In this document: positions 23,364-29,258 of the stretch, piece by piece
Layout: each line of letters opens with the position of its first letter
Numbering within the stretch: the stretch's first letter is position 1
Source of the DNA: an uncultured Arcobacter sp.
GTDB taxonomy: Bacteria > Campylobacterota > Campylobacteria > Campylobacterales > Arcobacteraceae
DNA: 29,258 nt
NCBI GenBank assembly: GCA_937860115.1
Contig: CALMBI010000061.1
Location: 1-29,258 of the forward strand
Direction: 5' to 3'
Program-made: the position numbers and the translations under genes
Notes under the pieces: generated by a model
Databases searched by the model: none
The model's input: only the letters and a program-made list of their open reading frames with translations
Told to the model about the DNA's origin: nothing

Positions 23364-24131
23364 ATGGCAAAAACTTTAGTAATTACAGGGGCAACAAAAG
23401 GGATCGGAAAAGCATGTGCATATAGATTTGCAAAAGAGGGAGTAAATATAGCTTTTACATACAATTCAAATGAAGAATCAGCAAAAGCAATAGCAGATGA
23501 TTTAGAAGCAAAATATGGTATTAAAGCAAGATACTATCCATTTGATATTTTAGAACCAGAGAGTGCAAAAGAGTTGTTTACTAAAATTGATGAAGATTTT
23601 GATCGAATCGATTATTTTATTTCAAATGCTATGATTTATGGAAGAGCTGTTGTTGGTGGTTATGGAAAGTTTATGAAGCTTAAGCCAAGAGGCCTCAATA
23701 ACATCTATACTGCAACTGTTGATGCTTTTGTATGTGGATCACAAGAAGCTGCAAAAAGAATGGAAAAAAATGGTGGTGGAGCGATCGTATCTCTTAGCTC
23801 AACTGGAAACCTTGTTTATATCGAAAACTATGCTGGACATGGGACAAATAAAGCAGCAGTGGAAGCGATGGTGCGATATGCTGCTACTGAACTTGGTGAA
23901 AAAGGGATAAGAGTGAATGCTGTTAGTGGAGGACCAATCGATACAGATGCTCTGAAAGCTTTTACAAATTATGAAGAGGTAGCAGCAAAAACAGCAGCTC
24001 TTTCTCCACTTGGAAGAATGGGACAACCTGAAGATCTAGCTGGTGCTTGTTGGTTTTTATGTAATGAAGAAGCATCATGGATTACAGGTGCTACTCTAAT
24101 CGTTGATGGTGGGACAACTTTTAAAAAATAA
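23364..24131 (+). CDS. fabL: Enoyl-[acyl-carrier-protein] reductase, FabL type
   Basis: Short-chain dehydrogenase that performs the last reduction in fatty acid chain elongation. The 255 residues start with the nucleotide motif TGATKGIG (8-15). Tyr156 and Lys163 are separated by six residues (YAGHGTNK), the Y-x6-K spacing of FabI/FabL rather than the classical Y-x3-K. The C-terminal half, GNLVYIENY and VNAVSGGPIDTDALKAF, closely resembles Bacillus FabL. FabL enzymes use NADPH and are often less sensitive to triclosan. A generic SDR annotation is the fallback. TAA overlaps the pgsA ATG by one base. Confidence 0.82.
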   Translation: MAKTLVITGATKGIGKACAYRFAKEGVNIAFTYNSNEESAKAIADDLEAKYGIKARYYPFDILEPESAKELFTKIDEDFDRIDYFISNAMIYGRAVVGGYGKFMKLKPRGLNNIYTATVDAFVCGSQEAAKRMEKNGGGAIVSLSSTGNLVYIENYAGHGTNKAAVEAMVRYAATELGEKGIRVNAVSGGPIDTDALKAFTNYEEVAAKTAALSPLGRMGQPEDLAGACWFLCNEEASWITGATLIVDGGTTFKK

Positions 24132-24691
24132 TGTCAAATACACCTATACAAAATAAAAATTTGAATTTACCTAACATCTTAGCTATGTTTCGAATACTTT
24201 TGGCTCCATTGATGTTATGGTTTATGATAGATAGGGATAATATACTTTTTGCCACTTGGGATCCAAGTTGGTTAGATTATTTTGCTGGACTTATTTTTGT
24301 GATAGCATCAGTGACTGACTTTTTTGACGGTTATATTGCACGAACTTGGGATCAGATGACAAAGCTTGGTTCAATACTTGACCCACTTGCTGATAAGATG
24401 TTGGTACTTGCTGGATTTATTGGTCTTATTGTTTTGGATAGGGCAAGTGCATTTGCAATATTTTTGATACTTTCAAGAGAATTTTTTATTACAGGGCTTA
24501 GAGTAGTTGCTGTGAGTGAAGGGAAAGATGTTTCTGCTTCGATGGCTGGCAAAGTGAAAACAGTAGTACAGATGATCGCTATTGGATTTTTAACAATGAA
24601 TTGGCCATTTGGTGAGGAACTCTTATGGATAGCAGTTGCACTTACTTTATACTCTGGATATGAGTATGTTAGGGATTATTTTAAGCAATAA
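24131..24691 (+). CDS. pgsA: CDP-diacylglycerol-glycerol-3-phosphate 3-phosphatidyltransferase
   Basis: Makes phosphatidylglycerol phosphate in the inner membrane. The 186 residues have four or five helices and the CDP-alcohol transferase signature: Asp66-Gly67-x2-Ala70-Arg71-x8-Gly80-x3-Asp84-x3-Asp88 (DGYIAR... GSILDPLAD). NLPNILAMFRILLAP at the start is typical of PgsA. It starts in the fabL stop codon. The product feeds Lgt, also in this window. It converges on queA with only 15 bases between the stops. Confidence 0.94.
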   Translation: MSNTPIQNKNLNLPNILAMFRILLAPLMLWFMIDRDNILFATWDPSWLDYFAGLIFVIASVTDFFDGYIARTWDQMTKLGSILDPLADKMLVLAGFIGLIVLDRASAFAIFLILSREFFITGLRVVAVSEGKDVSASMAGKVKTVVQMIAIGFLTMNWPFGEELLWIAVALTLYSGYEYVRDYFKQ

Positions 24692-24706
24692 TCTCTTTTT
24701 TTTCTT

Positions 24707-25774
24707 TTATAAAATTAACATTCCGTCTCCATAAGAGAAAAATCTATATCTATTTTCTATCGCTTCTTTATATATTCTAAGAGTCTCCTCTAACCCTACA
24801 AAAGATGCTACAAGCATAATAAGTGTAGATTTAGGCAAATGGAAATTAGTAAGCAGATAATCAACTCTTTTTGGAAGATTGAGTGGATTTAAAAAAATAT
24901 TAGCTTCACCAATAGTTTCATTTGTTTTATTGTAATACTCAATCGTTCTTGTAACAGTTGTTCCTACTGCTAAAATTTTTGCATCACTATTTATTGTATT
25001 GATTGAATTTTGTGGGATTTCGAAATATTCACTATGCATCGGATGAGCAAGTATATCATCACAATCAACTGGTTTAAATGTCCCTGCACCTACATGGAGA
25101 GTAAGATAGTGTAAATCAAAATTATTTTCAAGTTGCCCAAATGTATGAGGAGTAAAATGAAGTGATGCAGTTGGTGCAGCAACTGCACCATAATTTTTTG
25201 CAAAAAGTGTTTGGTAATCACGCTCATCAGTTTTTTCATCTTCACGATTGAGATAATGAGGCAATGGAATATGTCCAATCTCATTTAAAATTTCAATAAG
25301 AGTATGAAACTTAATTCTATTTTTATTTGTATCATTTGTATAATAAAAATAGACAATTCTACTTCCATCTTCGAGTGTTTGTAAAACTTCTGCAGAGAGA
25401 TTTTTGGCAAAATGTAGCGTGGTCCCAATTTTGACTCTTCCTCGAATAAAAACAGCAAAACTATCCTCAATATAGGGTTTATTCAGGAGAAGTTCTATTT
25501 TGGCACCACTCTCTTTTTGACCATATATTCTTGCTTTGATAACTTTTGTATCATTTAAAAAAATAGAAACATCTTTTGGAATGAAATCTAGAATATGATG
25601 AAATGTTGAATGTGTTATTGTTTTTGTATTTCTGTTGTAAACAAGAAGTTTTGCATCACTTGGGTTTAAAAGTGGATAAGAAGCTATGAGCTCTTTTGGA
25701 AGATCATAATCATAGCTTGTTGTTTTTGATGGATCGAGTGTAATGCTTTTATTCCTCGCTCTCGTCATCTTCAT
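24707..25774 (-). CDS. queA: S-adenosylmethionine:tRNA ribosyltransferase-isomerase
   Basis: Transfers and isomerises the ribosyl group of SAM onto preQ1 in tRNA, forming epoxyqueuosine. 355 residues from ATG 25774 (E. coli 356). Motifs include YDLPKELIASYPL near the start, FLNDTKVIKARIYG, IPLPHYLNR, ERDYQTLFAKNYGAVAAPTASLHFT, LHVGAGTFKPV and TNFHLPKSTLIMLV near the end. Longer starts would add residues inside tatC, so I take ATG 25774, or ATG 25768 two codons later. Either overlaps the end of tatC by about 20-26 bases. Same tatB-tatC-queA order as C. jejuni. Confidence 0.94.
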   Translation of the reverse strand: MKMTRARNKSITLDPSKTTSYDYDLPKELIASYPLLNPSDAKLLVYNRNTKTITHSTFHHILDFIPKDVSIFLNDTKVIKARIYGQKESGAKIELLLNKPYIEDSFAVFIRGRVKIGTTLHFAKNLSAEVLQTLEDGSRIVYFYYTNDTNKNRIKFHTLIEILNEIGHIPLPHYLNREDEKTDERDYQTLFAKNYGAVAAPTASLHFTPHTFGQLENNFDLHYLTLHVGAGTFKPVDCDDILAHPMHSEYFEIPQNSINTINSDAKILAVGTTVTRTIEYYNKTNETIGEANIFLNPLNLPKRVDYLLTNFHLPKSTLIMLVASFVGLEETLRIYKEAIENRYRFFSYGDGMLIL

Positions 25775-26495
25775 AAATCTCTTCTTTTCCAGCTGGATTG
25801 AATATTCTAGCAATAAGAATTGAAACTCCATACAATAAGATAAGAGGGACCGCCATTAAAAATTGTGTAACAACATCTGGTGGTGTTAAAAGCGCTGCTA
25901 GTACAAAAATAAAGACTACTGCGTATCTAAAAAAATCTTTCATCATTTTATCATTGACTACACCAATTACTGCAAAGAAAAATGTAATAATAGGCAATTC
26001 AAATGCGATTCCAAAACCAAAAACAATTTTAATAAAAAATGTTACATACGCCCCAATACTTGGAGTTACAGCTACTACTTGTGAACCAAAGGCAACTAAG
26101 AATTCAAATCCATACGGTACAACTATATAATATGAAAACATAGCTCCAATTAAAAACATAATTGTAGCGCCAAGTACAAACGGAACAATAATTTTTTTCT
26201 CATTTGAATAGAGTCCTGGTGCTAAAAATAACCACATTTGCCAAAAAATAACAGGAAGTGAAACAAGAAATGCTCCAAAAAAAGCAACTTTTACAGCTGT
26301 AAAAAATGTTTCAGAAACTTCAATTGCTACCATTTGTGAACCTTTTGGTAATACGGCTTCAATTGGTGCTAATATCCACTTTAAGATTGGTTCATAATAT
26401 GCAAAACAAACAAAAAACATCACACCTAGTGTAATAGATATAATAATCAATCTTTTTTGTAAGTCAGCAATATGTGGCTTTAGATCTTCAAACAT
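25749..26495 (-). CDS. tatC: Sec-independent protein translocase subunit TatC
   Basis: Core of the twin-arginine export system that moves folded proteins across the inner membrane and binds the RR signal peptide. The 248 residues have six membrane helices and the expected N-terminal HIADLQKRLI and the periplasmic FLAPGLYSNEKK segment. The acidic C-terminus (EEIYEDDESEE) overlaps the start of queA in another frame. Its ATG overlaps the tatB stop by one base, ensuring linked synthesis. Confidence 0.95.
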   Translation of the reverse strand: MFEDLKPHIADLQKRLIIISITLGVMFFVCFAYYEPILKWILAPIEAVLPKGSQMVAIEVSETFFTAVKVAFFGAFLVSLPVIFWQMWLFLAPGLYSNEKKIIVPFVLGATIMFLIGAMFSYYIVVPYGFEFLVAFGSQVVAVTPSIGAYVTFFIKIVFGFGIAFELPIITFFFAVIGVVNDKMMKDFFRYAVVFIFVLAALLTPPDVVTQFLMAVPLILLYGVSILIARIFNPAGKEEIYEDDESEE

Positions 26496-26836
26496 TACGC
26501 TTTTGTCCCTTCTTTAGGAGTTTCTTGTGGTGTTTCATTTTGAGCAGTTTTAGCTTTATGTTGCTCTATAATTGCTTCTGTTTTTGTTGGTTCATTGATA
26601 TCTAGATTTGCCAATCTATCTAGATTTACATGAGATTTTAAGCTATTTGCTTCCTCTTTCATTTGCGTGAGATTCAGTTCGCTATCTAAAGTAGATTTTG
26701 CATCTTCGATACCAGATTTCATTTTTTTCAAGAATTTGGCTATATCAACAGCAACTGAAGGTAGTTTTTCAGGTCCAAGTGCAATAATTGCAACAACCAA
26801 AATAACAAAAATTTCCATAAAACCTAAACCAAACAT
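26495..26836 (-). CDS. tatB: Sec-independent protein translocase subunit TatB
   Basis: 113 residues. One N-terminal membrane helix (MFGLGFMEIFVILVVAIIAL), the GPEKLPSVA hinge, then an amphipathic helix and a long charged tail ending in a Thr/Glu/Lys-rich stretch. The MFG start and GPEKLP favour TatB over TatA. A TTG six bases upstream is possible, but AAAGG sits at the right distance for ATG 26836. A separate tatA is not in this window. Confidence 0.9.
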   Translation of the reverse strand: MFGLGFMEIFVILVVAIIALGPEKLPSVAVDIAKFLKKMKSGIEDAKSTLDSELNLTQMKEEANSLKSHVNLDRLANLDINEPTKTEAIIEQHKAKTAQNETPQETPKEGTKA

Positions 26837-26872
26837 CTGCAACCTTTTTGTAAAATATTTTTTAAAGATGTG

Positions 26873-26878
26873 ATTTTA
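26873..26878 (-). promoter_or_regulatory. Candidate -10 box for tatB-tatC-queA
   Basis: GATAAAATC on the - strand, 36 bases before the tatB ATG, back to back with the promoter box of the gene at 26924. Confidence 0.4.
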
Positions 26879-26890
26879 TCTTAATTTTGA

Positions 26891-26896
26891 TAAAAT
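26891..26896 (+). promoter_or_regulatory. Candidate -10 box for the TerB/DnaJ gene
   Basis: TTGATAAAATCC, 27 bases before the ATG at 26924, divergent from the tat promoter box. Confidence 0.4.
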
Positions 26897-26923
26897 CCAC
26901 CAAATTTTTTTTGGAGTTTTTTG

Positions 26924-27679
26924 ATGGAAATTATTATATTTATAGCGGTAGTTATAATTTTTATATTTTTAAATAAAGATTATCATAAGCAAGATTTTAG
27001 ACATATCCAAGTCAATATCAAACAAACGCTAAAAGGGGATCTTGCCGATCATGAGGCAGGGCTTTTGATTGCTTTGATGGCAAAAGTGGCTAAGGCTGAT
27101 GGTAATGTATGTGAGCTTGAAGCGGAGCTTTTAAGTAATATTTTTACAGATATTTCACTTGTTTTTGAAAATGATAAAGCGATAAGGGAAAAGCTTAAAA
27201 ATATCTATATAAGGGAAAAAGAGAGTTTTTCAAATACGATAGAGATAGCTAAAAAATATCATAAACTCACTAAGAGGGATTATCAAAAAAGATTACGTGT
27301 AATGGAGTATCTTTTAAATCTAGCATTTATTGATAGTGAGTTTAGTGAAACAGAATTTATGATTATAGAAGATATTGCTGGAGCAATTGATATTAAAAAA
27401 GAGGATCTAGATAGTTTAATTCAAAAATTTCAAGCGTATTATAGTGGTAAAAAAAATCAAGCACAAATGGATCTAAAAAAAGCGTATGAAACTTTAGAAA
27501 TAAATGAAAGTGTGTCAAATGATGAGCTTAAAAAACAATATAGAAAACTAGTAAAACAATATCATCCAGATGTGATTACAGGGCAGGGTGCTGATCAAAA
27601 CACAATAGAAAAAGCAACTGAGAAGCTTCAAAATATCAACGAAGCATACGAGATTATAAAAGTATCAAGAGGAATTTAA
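26924..27679 (+). CDS. DjlA-like membrane co-chaperone (TerB domain plus J domain)
   Basis: 251 residues. A single N-terminal membrane helix (about 2-16) is followed by a helical TerB-like domain (about 40-170: GLLIALMAKVAKADGNVCELE... AFIDSEFSETEF). The C-terminal J domain starts near 190 (YETLEINESVSNDELKKQYR) and has the HPD motif at 214-216, needed to stimulate DnaK ATPase. This is the DjlA layout, facing the cytoplasm. ATG 26924 has GGAG seven bases upstream. The following gene begins right after its stop, so it heads a four-gene unit. Confidence 0.85.
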   Translation: MEIIIFIAVVIIFIFLNKDYHKQDFRHIQVNIKQTLKGDLADHEAGLLIALMAKVAKADGNVCELEAELLSNIFTDISLVFENDKAIREKLKNIYIREKESFSNTIEIAKKYHKLTKRDYQKRLRVMEYLLNLAFIDSEFSETEFMIIEDIAGAIDIKKEDLDSLIQKFQAYYSGKKNQAQMDLKKAYETLEINESVSNDELKKQYRKLVKQYHPDVITGQGADQNTIEKATEKLQNINEAYEIIKVSRGI

Positions 27680-27901
27680 ATGGCTAAGTTTCATTATAGT
27701 TATGTTGTTTGTGAATGCAAAAAGGTAACTTTAGGAGAGATTGTTCATGCAATAAAAGAAAAAGGTGCAAAATCGATTGATGATATTGGCAATCTTACTG
27801 ATGCTGGGTGTGCGTGTGGCTGTTGTAAGTCAAGCAAAGACGATTTTGGAGATCCAAAGATGAAGCTTTACCTTGAAGATATTATTAAAAAATTTGGGTA
27901 A
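27680..27901 (+). CDS. BFD-like [2Fe-2S] protein
   Basis: 73 residues. Cys11-x-Cys13 ... Cys46-x2-Cys49 reproduces the C-x-C-x32-C-x2-C pattern of bacterioferritin-associated ferredoxins and related [2Fe-2S]-binding domains; two additional Cys (44 and 48) lie in the GCACGCC cluster. The helix between (GEIVHAIKEKG) fits the BFD fold. Which protein it donates electrons to is not shown; no bacterioferritin lies in the window. It starts right after the co-chaperone stop codon. Confidence 0.7.
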   Translation: MAKFHYSYVVCECKKVTLGEIVHAIKEKGAKSIDDIGNLTDAGCACGCCKSSKDDFGDPKMKLYLEDIIKKFG

Positions 27902-27904
27902 ATT

Positions 27905-28111
27905 ATGGAAGAAAAAAATAGGTTAATTAAAGAGATCATAGAGCTTATAGATAAAAATGGTTCTTCAAAAACAGATATTAATCCAAATTATTTAGAATAT
28001 TTTGAAATGGAAGATTTGATAGATATGAAAGATGGACTTTTGCGAAATAGTGAAGATTTCAAAAAAGATAATAATAATTTTTTGGATGAAATTTTTTCTA
28101 AATGTTCATGA
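27905..28111 (+). CDS. Small acidic hypothetical protein (68 residues)
   Basis: Not recognised. Strongly acidic and helical (EEKNRLIKEIIELID..., MEDLIDMKDGLLRN), with no motif I can name. It lies three bases after the BFD-like gene and overlaps the methyltransferase by four bases (ATGA), so it is almost certainly translated with both. Confidence 0.6.
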   Translation: MEEKNRLIKEIIELIDKNGSSKTDINPNYLEYFEMEDLIDMKDGLLRNSEDFKKDNNNFLDEIFSKCS

Positions 28112-29058
28112 GTGATCAGATTACTTATAGCTTTACTTCTCACACATTGCAAGAGATTTTCGAACTTTTGCAAGAATTTAAAATAGATTCAAAACAAAAT
28201 GAGATCTCTTTTGAGGTACTTAATCCAGATAATTATACTCATTGTTATGCAGGTGAAAAAATATTTCTTGAAGGTTGTGAATATATTTATAGAGGATATA
28301 AATCTTGGTGTGATCTTGCAGAGATTTTTCAGTGCAAATTTTTTACTCCGATTGTAAATTCACAACATACTGTAATCTTAAAATTTCAAAAATTAGACCA
28401 AACTAGTTCTTTTCATAAAAAATCTTTCATGGTCCCAAAAGATGAAAAATATGGCATAGATTCTGAATTTGCAAAAATATCAAAAAATGAAGAACCAGCA
28501 TTTTTACATTATTATTTACAGGCACTAAAAAATGTCAATATATGCCAAAAAAAGAGAATTTTAAATCTAGGAATCAATAGTGGAGATGAGTTTACAGTTA
28601 TTCAAAGATTGTGTGAAAATTTTGAAGCAATAGAATTTGTAGGGATAGATATTTCAAAAAGCGCTATTGAAGAGGCAAAAAATAAGTTTAAATCTGAAAA
28701 TTTTCATTTTTATACTCATGATATTACAAAACTAGAAGAATTAGATTTAGGTAAATTTGATCTTATTATCACTATTGGTACATTGCAAAGTAGTGGTATT
28801 GAATTTAAACCATCTTTTAATTCATTGGTACAAAACTATCTAGAAAAAGATGGTGCAATGATTTTGGGATTTCCAAATTGTAGATGGATCGATGGTGAGA
28901 TGATTTATGGCTCATTTGCTCCAAATTATAATTTTAGTGAGATGAGTCTGCTTATCAAAGATATCTATTATTGTAAAAAATATCTTCAGCAAAAAAAATT
29001 TCGAGTTTCCATTAGTGGTAAAACATATCCATTTCTTACTGCCACTTCTATACGCTAG
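28108..29058 (+). CDS. Class I SAM-dependent methyltransferase with an unknown N-terminal domain
   Basis: 316 residues. The C-terminal half is a Rossmann methyltransferase: motif I ILNLGINSG (151-159), acidic residue Asp181 at the end of strand 2 (FVGIDIS), Asp205 and FDLIITIGTLQ at motif IV. Residues 1-130 have no fold I can name and contain several Cys and Tyr (EGCEYIYRGYKSWCDL). The substrate is not known; a tRNA or small-molecule target is equally possible. ATG 28108 overlaps the preceding stop (ATGA) and is preferred to ATG 28102. It ends the unit begun at 26924. Confidence 0.7.
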   Translation: MSDQITYSFTSHTLQEIFELLQEFKIDSKQNEISFEVLNPDNYTHCYAGEKIFLEGCEYIYRGYKSWCDLAEIFQCKFFTPIVNSQHTVILKFQKLDQTSSFHKKSFMVPKDEKYGIDSEFAKISKNEEPAFLHYYLQALKNVNICQKKRILNLGINSGDEFTVIQRLCENFEAIEFVGIDISKSAIEEAKNKFKSENFHFYTHDITKLEELDLGKFDLIITIGTLQSSGIEFKPSFNSLVQNYLEKDGAMILGFPNCRWIDGEMIYGSFAPNYNFSEMSLLIKDIYYCKKYLQQKKFRVSISGKTYPFLTATSIR

Positions 29059-29154
29059 GATTTGATTCTATTAAAAATTGACAATAAAATAATATAATAG
29101 AGCAGAGTTTATTATCTCTTTAAGAGCCCACTACACAATCAACTCCATAATAAT

Positions 29155-29187
29155 CTTCAATCAAGTCCCTATTTTAGGTTATTGAAG
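29155..29187. repeat. 33-base quasi-palindrome resembling a single CRISPR repeat
   Basis: Ends are the inverted repeat CTTCAAT (29155-29161) and ATTGAAG (29181-29187). The centre contains the palindrome CCTATTTTAGG (29168-29178). The shape, with ends like ...ATTGAAG and an inner stem, resembles type I/III CRISPR repeats, but only one copy is present in the visible 200 bases, so it is not an array. It may equally be a hairpin signal. Confidence 0.3.
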
Positions 29188-29214
29188 CGATTTTAGCTAT
29201 AATTTTTTAAAAAA

Positions 29215-29258
29215 TTATTCATCAAAATTAGCAAATGCACTCTCAACACTTGGAATAG
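29215..29258 (-). CDS. C-terminal end of a - strand gene (partial)
   Basis: Read on the - strand from the window edge, 13 sense codons (IPSVESAFANFDE) end at TAA (29215-29217). The stop is followed by a long T-run/A-run palindrome (29201-29216). The composition looks protein-like and the frame is open to the edge, but I cannot identify the protein from 13 residues. Confidence 0.4.
   Translation of the reverse strand, partial: IPSVESAFANFDE

Noticed and set aside
29078..29098. TTGACA...TATAAT as a complete promoter
   Set aside because: The two boxes are only nine bases apart instead of about 17, so they cannot act together; only the TATAAT could serve.
29059..29258. CRISPR array at the right edge
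   Set aside because: Only one repeat-like unit is visible. Flanking sequence at the expected repeat-plus-spacer distance shows no second copy and no cas gene is in the window.

Overview
The window is AT-rich, densely packed chromosomal DNA that looks like Campylobacterota (the former Epsilonproteobacteria: Campylobacter, Sulfurimonas, Sulfurospirillum or Arcobacter relatives). The evidence is gene content and order recalled from Campylobacter jejuni: ilvB-ilvH-lpxD, tatB-tatC-queA and kdsA-ribH-nusB-pyrF next to der. Supporting points are a metal-type KdsA, a FabL-type enoyl-ACP reductase, a long-form HPF, a TIGR04219-like outer membrane protein and a cytochrome c553-like protein. I cannot fix the genus from sequence alone. 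Nearly everything is core metabolism or cell envelope; no phage, insertion sequence or plasmid module is visible.

Layout. 1-111: tail of a possible + strand gene and a two-way terminator. 112-840 (-): a small flagellin-like protein. 1116-7342 (+): ilvB/ilvH, a secreted triheme cytochrome made of three 84-residue modules, lpxD and ftsK. 7384-12417 (+): hpf, a small membrane protein, a two-RCK potassium channel, then kdsA-ribH-nusB-pyrF. 12473-12562: tRNA-Ser(GCU), followed by about 300 bases without a convincing gene. 12871-13685: an outer membrane protein gene split by a one-base frameshift. 13704-16721: der and an SF2 helicase. 16815-17603: a secreted alpha/beta hydrolase. 17715-21216: hemN, a GlcF/GlpC-like Fe-S protein and lgt, with overlapping ends. 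21238-22907 (-): two small proteins and dapE. 23005-24691 (+): a small unknown, fabL, pgsA. 24707-26836 (-): queA, tatC, tatB. 26924-29058 (+): a TerB/DnaJ membrane protein, a BFD-like ferredoxin, a 68-residue unknown and a methyltransferase. 29059-29258: an orphan quasi-palindrome and the last codons of a - strand gene.

Functional themes. Envelope construction (lpxD, kdsA, lgt, pgsA, fabL, dapE, outer membrane protein) is mixed with Tat export (tatB, tatC) and ribosome/translation factors (hpf, der, nusB, queA, tRNA-Ser). The points most worth a second look are: ftsK, whose coding signal runs 61 codons upstream of its first canonical start codon; the frameshifted outer membrane protein; the triplicated cytochrome; the flagellin-ended small protein; the acidic additions to Der; a lone helicase resembling those of TOTE elements; and an unpaired CRISPR-repeat-like palindrome at the right end. 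None of these is proof of a new system.
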